Positions 10,960 to 21,151 of a DNA stretch of 64,000 nt are shown piece after piece. The notes under the pieces are model-generated. The model saw nothing but the letters and a program-made list of their open reading frames with translations. It had not been told where the DNA came from and did no database searches. Source of the stretch: Avena insularis. Taxonomy: Eukaryota; Streptophyta; Magnoliopsida; Poales; Poaceae. Every line of letters begins with the position of its first letter. Position 1 is the first letter of the stretch. The translations under genes and the position numbers were made by a program. Location of the stretch: contig CM042685.1 in the NCBI GenBank assembly GCA_023614405.1, forward strand, positions 86,232,684 through 86,296,683, read 5' to 3'.

Positions 10960-13829
10960 TGTCACATCCCAAGATTTTCCAAATCTTGTAATGTGAAAAA
11001 TAAATGAATAAAATAAAACTTTGATGATTTTCAGGGTGAGAAGAAACTTTTTGAATCCAATTGGAAACTTTCAAAACCTATTTGATCAAATAAAATCTTA
11101 AAGAGATTTAAAAGATAAATAAACAATAAAGTTAAAATATTTGGAATTACTATTTTTGGATCTTTTAATAAAAAGATTTGGTTTTCAAATGAAAAGGAAG
11201 AAATTTAAATAAGGATTATTTTATAAGCCAAATTAAAACTTGGCCAAACCTTTGAAATAAAATATTTCCATTTGATCAAATTAGTAAAGGTTTATTTAAA
11301 TAAAATAATAAGGATTTAATATCCAAGTTTAATAAAAATAAAGGTTTTACTATTTTAATTAAACATCAAAACTTATTTATTTATTTTAAATAAGTTTTCC
11401 AAGTATTTTATATCCTCAAATAAAACCTACTGAAGTGTTTTTGGTTTTATTTAGTTTTCAAATAGAGATTTTAAATAAATCAAAATCCATTTGATTTAAT
11501 AACTAATGTCCATTTTATTTAATTATAAATGGACCCTAAAATAAAAATATTATTTTATTTTGGGACTTAGAATATTGTGGTTAAACAGAACCAAAACTCA
11601 AGGCAAAATTTGGAGGAGTTTTGAATTGAATTGAATGTTTGATTTGTTTGATTGAATTTCAAAACAGAAAATAGAAATAGAAAAAGATAAAGAAATCAGA
11701 AAGAAAAAATAGAATCAGACAGCAGCCCAACTGGCCAATCCCAACGAGCCCAGTTAGCCCAGCTTTTCTCTCTCCCGAAGAAAATGTTTCGCACCCATTT
11801 TTGAACCCATGCAGACACTGACAAATGGACCCCATTTCCCTCTCCCTCAATCGTTGGCAAGCATGCCCCACCACCAGCCCTCTTCTTCCTCACCCGCGCG
11901 CAAACCTCGCCGGCGGTTTTCTGCCGATTAACGCTCGCTTGATTACGCCTTAATGTCGCGTTAATTCATCGTTGTGACCACGCAGCGATAAACGCCAGCA
12001 CCTCCTCTCTCTTTCCCCTCTCTCGCCTCACCCTCTCTGCCCCCAGGCCGGACGAATTTCTCCACGCACCCTCACTGCCCCGACGACCTTTCCTAGACAA
12101 TTCCGGCGACCCCGGGCCAACCCTTGCCTCCCCGAGCACATGGGCACATTCCCGGACCAGGCGCTTTCCTGTCGCCTTCAACCAGCGTGCTCTGCAGGCT
12201 CGGCAACGATGACGACCACCGCCGCCGCGTCTGCTTCTTACTCCGGCGAAGTTTCCTGGTAAGCACCAACCGCCCCGAGCCCTCTCGATCACGCTCACAT
12301 GAATCCCACACTCCCCTGCATCTAACCCTGCCCCTATCTTGTCTTAGGGTGGACTGCAACGTCGCCCCGACAACGATCAGAGCCGTCTGACGCCGACGAC
12401 GTCTTCGGCGAGCGATTAATCCCACGCCAGTGCGCCCCTCGACCAACCGACCACGCCTCGAGCATCACCACAACCCTGCGAGCACGGTGCGCACCTCCCC
12501 TTCTCTCTTTGCTTCCTGCATCGCGATCACCGCCGTCGGCGTCGCCGCCGCCGCGCTAGCCGCTAGTTCTTGGCAAATAGTAAGAGCCGTTCGATCCCGA
12601 TCGTAGTGACGCGATAGAAACCACTTAACGGCGAAGGGGTACGCAATCTGAGCCGCGCGATCTATTTAAATCCAGCGCCCCACAGAGGCTGATCCACCCG
12701 AATCGGTATCAGCTAGTAACATTCTGCCGCGTGGCACTAGTTTGTTTTAAAACAGAATTTGAAATCAGATTGATATGCAAATTTGTAAACCTTGTAACTT
12801 TTGATCCACACGTCCAAAATTTGCAAATTTTATATCAATGGAATCAGTGGAACAAGCCCTAGCAAACCATGCAATTTGTTTAGTAAAAAGCTTCTGGTAA
12901 AATGTTTGTTTTTGCAGAAACATTTGTATGCTTGTTTACGTTATAAAAATTATTCAAAAATGATTTTGAAGTTGAAATCTTTGCAAATTGGTTTGTTGTG
13001 AAACTACTGACCCTAGGAACCAACCCATGGATTTAAAAGTGGATTTTGTGAAGTTTTGGAATAAAAACTTGAATTAGCTCATTTCTAGTCAAATAAAAAT
13101 ATTGTTTTTGCTATGGAAATGATTTTTGAACAAAAACCTTTGGAAAATGTTTTGATTCAAAGCTACTGACCCTAAACACCAAGTTTTGTGAACTAACAAC
13201 TTATTTGGTGAACAACATAAAATTGTTGCATTGCTAAAAAAACCATTTTCACCACATGAAATAATGATTTAATTTAAAAATGATCTATAGGAAAAAAAAC
13301 CCTTTTGCAAATGGTTTTTCCACTTTAGAAAATGACCACTTTGGACTTTACAATGTATAGAGCCTAGTAGAAACCACCTTTGCAAAATAAAACTATCTTT
13401 TGCATGCTTGCATGCATGACTTAGTTTCTATTTATTTATGTGTGATGATTTGTTTGATTATTGTTTTGGAATGCTAGTTGAATTTGTGTTTGCTTGATTG
13501 ACTTGTAGTGAAGTTAGAAGAGTGTGAGATTAGCAAGATCAAGAAGTGAACCAACATTCCCTACCAAAAAGGCAAGTGACACTATCATCCAAAGTCCTAT
13601 TATTTTCATTATACTTAGTGGATTTTGAAACATGCATGAAAAAGATTTCTATACTATATGCTATACTAAATCCTAATAGGATACCCATATATATATATAC
13701 CTTAGTGAAAACAATGTAGTTGTAAAATGCTTAGCCTTGCTACATATTTTGAGAAGAGATACATGTTGAGATTTTATGAAGTTGAGAAAAGACTTGTGTT
13801 TTTATATAATAAAACAAGTACTCAATGAA

Positions 13830-13937
13830 CCACCTGGGTGGACAAGGATACTCAAGTTTTGGACATGGTGACAACAAGAGGAACCATGTTTATATGGCAA
13901 TCTCTTTTTGTTGTGCACCAGATGAAAACCACCCAGG
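13830..13937 (+). repeat. Inverted repeat in the L1 LTR, conserved between families
   Basis: CCTGGGTGG (13833-13841) pairs with CCACCCAGG (13929-13937), a perfect 9-bp stem with an 87-nt loop. The same pair occurs at 19806-19814/19902-19910 in the 3' LTR, at 43445-43453/43539-43547 and 52966-52974/53060-53068 in DE, and with one mismatch at 31497-31505/31551-31559 in C. Confidence 0.7.
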
Positions 13938-14375
13938 GACTTAGAGATTGAACATGTTTCTCCAACAGTGGCTTCCGTGTACAGCCACATGCTAATATGG
14001 CTCTGGCTTAGTCAACTACATTGGGAAGACCCATGCATTGGTCTTCAGGTTTACTGGAAATGAGGGAACTAGGAACCCTACATTGGTGCCTGAAGACAAG
14101 CTAGCATTGTGTCTGGGAGGACCCTTTGGAAAGACTTCGTCACATTCTCAATCTGCCAGTATTCCATCTTGGTGAGTACTTATCCAGCGGGCACTGGTGG
14201 CAACAAGATGAGATTGTGTCATGTGGGTAAAGTGTACAACTTCTGCAGAAGATAAAAATTCTAAGTACTTAGTCGTGTCCCCGGTTATGGACAATACTGA
14301 GCAACTAAAGCTTGAAGCTATGGGAAATCTCGACATTCTAATTTCTAAAAGAGAAACTTTAAAGTGACAACAAAA

Positions 14376-14574
14376 GACTTGAAGCACTTGGGGATTTACC
14401 AAGGAGCTCAAGAGATTTTGACAAAGACTTGAAGCACTTGGGGTGTACCAAGGAGCTCAAGAGATTTTGAGAAAAACTTGAAGCACTTGGGGATTTACCA
14501 AGGAGCTCAAGAGATTTTGACAAAGACTTGAAACACTTGGGGATTTACCAAGGAGTTCAGAAAGATTTGACAAA
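14376..14574 (+). repeat. Four 50-bp tandem repeats in the L1 5' LTR
   Basis: Units begin near 14376, 14426, 14475 and 14525. The core is ACTTGAAGCACTTGGGG, then ACCAAGGAGCTCAAGAGATT. The fourth unit is the most diverged. The same array is at 20349-20547 in the 3' LTR. Confidence 0.85.
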
Positions 14575-15054
14575 AGATCAAAAACTATTTTGAAAAGATA
14601 GGATAAATTATTGCTTTCTGCAAATCAGCCTTAAACCCTACTTAGCCAAATATGCATGTAATGATAGGATCCACTTATATTCAACATAGTAGTGAAACTT
14701 GCCAATACAATTCAAATGTATTGACCCTTATGGTTGTAACTTGTTATGTTGCAGGTTTGTTTGATATTAGTGAAGTTGATTGATTAGGATTACAAGTCTA
14801 CAACCAACATGTTTGCCAGTGGCACTTTGAAGATGAAGGACCCCATGCTTATAGATATTCTGCTGCAATGTAATGTAATAGCCAAAAGAGCTATGTAAGA
14901 TGTAACAAAATTATGTTATTCCTGGTTATAAAGTTATATCATGACCCTTGTTTCTTGATATTACATCTTAACTGTGGATGCTAGCTATTGATACAGGGAC
15001 TAGCATTGTAAACACAGGGATCTCTACCTTATTGAAGGTTGGGACCTCTACAGA

Positions 15055-15072
15055 TGGTATCGGAGCATTGTG
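15055..15072 (+). other. L1 primer-binding site
   Basis: TGGTATCGGAGCATTGTG starts 2 bp after the LTR. It resembles the initiator tRNA-Met complement TGGTATCAGAGC with one change, and it is the primer type also used by DE. Confidence 0.75.
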
Positions 15073-15738
15073 TTGCCTGTAGGATTTGTAAACCTATGAT
15101 TGGACAAAAACCCTTAGAAATTAGGAGTTGTATTTGTTCCAAAATTTATTTACAAACAATCTTGTAAACTCTTTCCTCAACCATTTTGGTTTTGATTCTA
15201 CATCTCTTCTATTTCAACTTGATGGATAAATCCTACCCCATGGCCAAAGACTTCACCATGAGCTAAGGACTTCTTCAACTCTAATGACTTCAACATCTAC
15301 AACTCTAGTGACTTCAACATCTTTAGCATATTCACCAAGGACTTCAATCTTGTATATCACTAAGGACAAGTGAGACAAGGAAACCTTGCTCAAGATTTGG
15401 AGACTAAGGAAACACAAGTTAGAAGGAGCCCACATCACTTGAAGTTTTGTGACCAAATGTTTTTCCAAAGAAACCCTAATCTCATCAACCAAGAAGGATG
15501 GAAAGATCACAAGTGAACCATATAGATGGACCACCATATTTTGTTTAAGTCAAACACACCAACTTATGTGGTGTAACAAAAATATTTTGTTGCCTAAGTG
15601 TGTGCTTGAACTTTGTTGTTTGAGTGAAAAGTTGTTTGTGATTGATTGCACCTTGTTTGTGTGAATTGTGAAGTGTGTGATTAGAACTATTTCCTTAGAA
15701 ATATCTTGCCTATTCTAATCTCAATTCAACCCAAACAG
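15073..15738 (+). other. L1 leader
   Basis: No coding potential supported. Two near-identical copies of a 24-bp unit (ACTCTARTGACTTCAACATCT) lie at about 15276-15322. The remainder is AT-rich spacer up to the zinc-knuckle ORF. Confidence 0.5.
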
Positions 15739-16806
15739 ATGACTACTCCAAGAGAATCCAACATCAAGGTTGATGACAACAACAACAACAACCAAGAGGA
15801 CAACATGAGAGAACTCATAGGAACCCAAAACCAGTTGAACCAAATGACAGCTCAATTCATAGCCAACACCAGTGGGGAAGATCCAACCCTGCAAAAGTTT
15901 TTGGAAGACCAAGCCCAAATGTTGCATAAGGTGACAGACCAAATGCTCAACATGGAAAGCAACTTTTCCAAAGGAGACAAGGATGTTATTCTAAAAGGAA
16001 CCAAAGCTTGCAATATTTGTGGAGACAAGGATCACACTTCTAAGGAGCATGGAGATCAATGCCCTAACTGTGAAGAGAAACATCTTGTTGGCCAATGTCC
16101 CACCTCTCAAGCTACTTGCTACCTATGTGAAGGAAATAACCATGTCCCTATCCAATGCCCCATCTATTCCATAGTTGAACAAAGGAAACAAGGTGGAGTG
16201 CAACAAATGATTGCAAACTATCAAGAGGGATCCAAACCTACCAAGAAGAATGAGGACAAAGGAAAAGCTCCACTCATACCTCCATGCAATACAACCCAAT
16301 TCAAAGGACCAAAGAAGAGGCATATGAATTATCCAAGGAGTAATAGAAGGTCCAAGAAACAAGTAGACATTCCTACCTATAAGATAACATATGAACAACA
16401 TGAACTAGATGCACTCCTAGCTTTGGAGAAACCCAAGAAAAAGAAGGACAAAAGCCATGTGTAATGTCATCATTGTAAAGAAATGGGACACTATTCCAGT
16501 GAATGTCCAGAGAAACAGAAGTATAAGGAGATTGGCCAAGTATGGTGCAACAACTGCAAAGATCTAGGCCATTATGCAGCAACTTGTCCACAAGAGACAC
16601 GTGAAGAACTCAAACTTATCACATGTTTCAATTGCAAAGAACCAGGACATTATGCAAGCAATTTTCCAAAAAAGATGAAGAACAAGATAAACAAGCCTAT
16701 GAAGGATCTCAGCCTTGTCACATGTGTCAAGTGTGGAAACAAAGGACATTATGCAGATGTTTGCCCAGAGAAGTTTCCCCAAGATCCCAAGCAAACCAAG
16801 ATGTAA
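15739..16806 (+). pseudogene. L1 multi-zinc-knuckle (CCHC) protein, one in-frame stop
   Basis: The only protein of L1, start ATG 15739 (MTTPRES). Residues about 1-85 are Asn/Gln-rich and polar with no recognised capsid fold. Then come three knuckle-like modules: CNICGDKDHTSKEH..C (atypical), CPNCEEKHLVGQC (one residue short) and CYLCEGNNHVPIQC. A Lys-rich linker (KKKKDK) precedes a TAA at 16462-16464. The same frame continues with CHHCKEMGHYSSEC, CNNCKDLGHYAATC, CFNCKEPGHYASNF (last Cys lost) and CVKCGNKGHYADVC. CAA-to-TAA would explain the stop. CCHC knuckles bind single-stranded nucleic acid; seven in one protein recalls cellular CNBP-like proteins more than a Gag, which has one or two. It probably binds the element RNA. 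Confidence 0.75.
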
Positions 16807-16904
16807 TTTAGTTGGAATTTTTTTTTAAGGGTGGTAGTGCCCTAGATGCTTTTGAGCCTACTTGTAACCCTAGACTTCCCAAATCTCGGGACGAGATTTA
16901 TTTT

Positions 16905-16917
16905 AAGGGTGGTAGCC
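16905..16917 (+). other. L1 polypurine tract
   Basis: AAGGGTGGTAGCC directly before the 3' LTR. The same AAGGGTGGTAG also occurs at 16827-16837, a duplicate. Confidence 0.6.
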
Positions 16918-19900
16918 TGTCACATCCCAAGATTTTCCAAATCTTGTAATGTGAAAAATAAATGAATAAAATAAAACTTTGATGATTTTTAGGGTGAGAA
17001 GAAACTTTTTGAATCCAATTGGAAACTTTCAAAACCTATTTGGATCAAATAAAATCTTAAAGAGATTTAAAAGATAAATAAACAATAGAGTTAAAATATT
17101 TGGAATTACTATTTTTGGATCCTTTAATAAAAAGATTTGGTTTTCAAATGAAAAGGAACAAATTTAAATAAGGATTATTTTATAAGCCAAATTAAAACTT
17201 GGCCAAACCTTTGAAATAAAATATTTCCATTTGATCAAATTAGTAAAGGTTTATTTAAATAAAATAATAAGGATTTAATATCCAAGTTTAATAAAAATAA
17301 AGGTTTTACTATTTTAATTAAACATCAAAACTTATTTATTTATTTTAAACAAGTTTTCCAAGTATTTTATATCCTCAAATAAAACCTACTGAAGTGTTTT
17401 TGGTTTTATTTATTTTTCAAATAGAGATTTTAAATAAATCAAAATCCATTTGATTTAATAACTAATGTCCATTTTATTTAATTATAAATGGACCCTAAAA
17501 TAAAAATATTATTTTATTTTGGGACTTAGAATATTGTGGTTAAACAGAACCAAAACTCAAGGCAAAATTTGGAGGAGTTTTGAATTGAATTGAATGTTTG
17601 ATTTGTTTGATTGAATTTCAAAACAGAAAATAGAAATAGAAAAAGATAAAGCAATCAGAAAGAAAAAAATAGAATCAGACAGCAGCCCAACTGGCCAAGC
17701 CCAACGAGCCCAGTTAGCCCAGCTTCTCTCTCTCCCGAAGAAAACATTTCGCACCCAGTTTTGAACCCAAGCAGACACTGACAAATGGACCCCATTTCCC
17801 TCTCCCTCAATCGCTGACAAGCATGCCCCACCACCAGCCCTCTTCTTCCTCACCTGCGCGCAAACCTCGCCGGCGGTTTTCTGCCGATTAACGCTCTCTT
17901 GATTACGCCTTAATGTTGCGTTAATTCATCACCGTGACCACGCAGTGATAAACGCCAGCACCTCCTCTCTCTTTCCCCTCTCTCGCCTCACCCTCTCTGC
18001 CCCTAGGCCGGACGAATTTCTCCACGCACCCTCACTGCCCCGACGACCTTTCCTAGACAATTACGGCGACCCCGTGCCACCCCTTGCCTCCCCGAGCACA
18101 CGGGCACATTCCCCAGACCCAGGCGCACCTTTCCGTGTCGCCAGCTCAACCGCGCGTGCTCTGCAGGCTCGACAACGATGACGACCACCGCCGCCGCGTC
18201 TGCTTCTTACTCCGGCGAAGTTTCCTGGTAAGCACCAACCACCCCGAGCCCTCTCGATCATGCTCACATGAATCCCACACTCCCCCGCATCTAACCCTGC
18301 CCCTATCTTGTCTTAGGGTGGACTGCAACGGCGCTCGACAGATCGAGCCGTCGGCGACGCCGGCGCCTTCATGACGATTAATCCCACGCCAGTGCGCCCC
18401 TCGACCAACCGACCACGCCTCGAGCATCACCACAACCCTGCGAGCACGATGCGCACCTCCCCTTCTCTCTTTGCTTCCTGCATCGCCAGTACCTCCACCG
18501 TCTGAGCGTCGCCGCCGCCAGCCGCCGCGCAGCGCCGCTAGTTCTTGGCAAATAGTAAGAGCCGTTCGATCCCGATCGTAGTGATGCGATAGAAACCACT
18601 TAACGGCGAAGGGGTACGCAATCTGAGCCGCGCGGTCTATTTAAATCCAACGCCCCGCATAGGCCGATCCACCCGAATCGGTATCAGCCAGTAACATTCT
18701 GCCGCGTGGCACTAGTTTGTTTTAAAATAGAATTTGAAATCAGATTGATATGCAAATTTGTAAACCTTGTAACTTTTGATCCACACGTCCAAAATTTGCA
18801 AATTTTATATCAATGGAATCAGTGGAACAAGCCCTAGCCAACCATGCAATTTGTTTAGTAAAATGCTTCTGGTAAAATGTTTGTTTTTGCAGAAACATTT
18901 GTATGCTTGTTTAGGTTATAAAAATTATTCAAAAATGATTTTGAAGTTGAAATCTTTGCAAATTGGTTTGTTGTGAAACTACTGACCCTAGGAACCAACC
19001 CATGGATTTAAAAATGGATTTTGTGAACTTTAGGAATAAAAACTTGAATTAGCTCATTTCTAGTCAAATAAAAATATTGGTTTTGCTATGGAAATGATTT
19101 TTGAACAAAAACCTTTGGAAAATGTTTTGATTCAAAGCTACTGACCCTAAACACCAAGTTTTGTGAAATAACAACTTATTTGGTGAACAACATAAAATTG
19201 TTGCATTGCTAAAAAACCATTTTCACCACATGAAATAATGATTTGATTTAAAAATGATCTATAGGAAAAAAACCCTTTTGCAAATGGTTTTGCCACTTTA
19301 GAAAATGACCACTTTGGACTTGACAATGTATAGAGCCTAGTAGAAACCACCTTTGCAAAATAAAACTATCTTTTGCATGCTTGCATGCATGACTTAGTTT
19401 CTATTTATTTATGTGTGATGATTTGTTTGATTATTGTTTTGGAATGCTAGTTGAATTTGTGTTTGCTTGATTGACTTGTAGTGAAGTTAGAAGAGTGTGA
19501 GATTAGCAAGATCAAGAAGTGAACCAACATTCCCTACCAAAAAGGCAAGTGACACTATCATCCAAAGTCCTATTATTTTCATTATACTTAGTGGATTTTG
19601 AAACATGCATGAAAAAGATTTCTATACTATATTCTATACTAAATCCTAATAGGATACCCTTATATATATATACCTTAGTGAAAACAATGTAGTTGTAAAA
19701 TGCTTAGCCTTGCTACATATTTTGAGAAGAGATACATGTTGAGATTTTATGAAGTTGAGAAAAGACTTGTGTTTTTATATAATAAAACAACTACTCAATG
19801 AACCACCTGGGTGGACAAGGATACTCAAGTTTTGGACATGGTGACAACAAGAGGAACCATGTTTATATGGCAATCTCTTTTTGTTGTGCACCAGATGAAA

Positions 19901-21025
19901 ACCACCCAGGGACTTAGAGATTGAACATGTTTCTCCAACAGTGGCTTCCGTGTACAGCCACATGCTAATATGGCTCTGGCTTAGTCAACTACATTGGGAA
20001 GACCCATGCATTGGTCTTCAGGTTTACTGGAAATGAGGGAACTAGGAACCCTACATTGGTGCCTGAAGACAAGCTAGCATTGTGTATGGGAGGACCCTTT
20101 GGAAAGACTTCGTCACATTCTCAATCTGCCAGTATTCCATCTTGGTGAGTACTTATCCAGCGGCCACTGGTGGCAACAAGATGAGATTGTGTCATCTGGG
20201 TAAAGTGTACAACTTCTGCAGAAGATAAAAATTCTAAGTACTTAGCCGTGTCCCCAGTTATGGAGAATACTGAGCAACTAAAGCTTGAAGCTATGGGAAA
20301 TCTCGACATTCTAATTTCTAAAAGAGAAACTTTAAAGTGACAACAAAAGACTTGAAGCACTTGGGGATTTACCAAGGATCTCAAGAGATTTTGACAAAGA
20401 CTTTAAGCACTTGGGGTAGACCAAGGAGCTCAAGAGATTTTGAGAAAAACTTGAAGCACTTGGGGATTTACCAAGGAGCTCAAGAGATTTTGACAAAGAC
20501 TTGAAACACTTGGGGATTTACCAAGGAGTTCAGAAAGATTTGACAAAAGATCAAAAACTATTTTGAAAAGATAGGATAAATTATTGCTTTCTACAAATGA
20601 GCCTTAAACCCTGCTTAGCCAAATATGCATGTAATGATAGGATCCACTTATATTCAACATAGTAGTGAAACTTGCCAATACAATTCAAATGTATTGACCC
20701 TTGTGGCTGTAACTTGTTATGTTGCAGGTTTGTTTGATATTAGTGAAGTTGATTGATTAGGATTACAAGTCTACAACCAACATGTTTGCCTGTGGCACTT
20801 TGAAGATGAAGGACCCCATGCTTATAGATATTCTGCTGCAATGTAATGTAATAGCCAAAAGAGCTATGTAAGATGTAATAAAATTATGTTATTCCTGGTT
20901 ATAAAGTTATATCATGACCCTTGTTTCTTGATATTACATCTTAACTGTGGATGCTAGCTATTGATCCAGGGACTAGCATTGTAAACACAGGGATCTCTAC
21001 CTTATTGAAGGTTGGGACCTCTACA
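16918..21025 (+). repeat. L1 3' LTR (4108 bp)
   Basis: Aligns with 10960-15052. Differences are mostly single bases plus small indels in the GC-rich block (for example 18120-18160 and 18330-18370). It ends CTCTACA at 21025, followed by the TSD GATTA. Confidence 0.9.
20349..20547 (+). repeat. Four 50-bp tandem repeats in the L1 3' LTR
   Basis: Counterpart of 14376-14574 with the same unit number, so the array predates this insertion. Confidence 0.8.
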
Positions 21026-21120
21026 GATTATCCATACTGGAAACAAAGTAACAAGCAGTAACAAAAGCAATACTCACAGTAAAAGTTTCCTTTACCAGTT
21101 CCACTCTTTAGTAGCGCTTC
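21026..21120 (-). pseudogene. W gag 5' end and leader
   Basis: The leader and first codons of W gag, separated from the rest by L1. The upstream start used in A3 (ATG AGT ATT) reads GTG here, so the nearest Met is at 21035-21033, four codons before the L1 insertion. Removing L1 and one GATTA joins the frame exactly to 10954. Confidence 0.8.
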
Positions 21121-21122
21121 AC

Positions 21123-21140
21123 TCCCCGGCAACGGCGCCA
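21123..21140 (-). other. W primer-binding site, tRNA-Asp type (perfect)
   Basis: The minus strand reads TGGCGCCGTTGCCGGGGA, a full complement of the plant tRNA-Asp 3' end as I recall it. An 11-bp spacer (AGACTATTTTC on the minus strand) separates it from the LTR end, as in A3. Confidence 0.85.
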
Positions 21141-21151
21141 GAAAATAGTCT

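Larger units (their letters stand above)
10960..15052 (+). repeat. L1 5' LTR (4093 bp)
   Basis: TGTCACATCCCAAG...GGGACCTCTACA. Layers: AT-rich first 750 bp; a pyrimidine- and GC-rich block at about 11720-12560; TCTATTTAAATCC at 12660-12672; AT-rich again; an inverted repeat at 13830-13937; a four-unit 50-bp tandem repeat at 14376-14574; conserved terminal blocks. It matches the 3' LTR at 16918-21025 closely throughout. Short ORFs in the GC-rich block (for example 12093-12446) differ between the two LTR copies and look non-coding. Confidence 0.9.
10960..21025 (+). mobile_element. L1: non-autonomous long-LTR retrotransposon (LARD/TR-GAG-like)
   Basis: Complete element of 10,066 bp with LTRs 10960-15052 and 16918-21025, PBS 15055, PPT 16905-16917 and an internal domain of only 1865 bp. 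Perfect 5-bp TSD GATTA at 10955-10959 and 21026-21030. The internal domain encodes a zinc-knuckle protein but no capsid domain that I recognise, no protease, RT or integrase. Very long LTRs with a short internal domain fit the LARD/TR-GAG classes. LTR blocks shared with DE suggest that a Tekay-type chromovirus could mobilise it. Inserted in the W gag. Confidence 0.9.

Noticed and set aside
12093..12446. Arg/Pro-rich ORFs in the GC-rich LTR blocks (also 18084-18433, 44452-45318, 54196-54875) as host exons
   Set aside because: They lie inside LTRs present in two copies, the frames change by indels between the copies, and neither strand shows a recognisable domain.
14376..14574. CRISPR-like direct repeats
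   Set aside because: The units are contiguous 50-bp tandem repeats with no unique spacers, in a eukaryotic LTR.
15253..15537. Minus-strand 94-codon ORF in the L1 leader
   Set aside because: Opposite to the element's sense strand and partly made by a 24-bp duplication; no motif.
21123..21140. tRNA-Asp gene fragment
   Set aside because: Only the 18 bases complementary to the tRNA 3' end, at the expected place next to an LTR: a primer-binding site.
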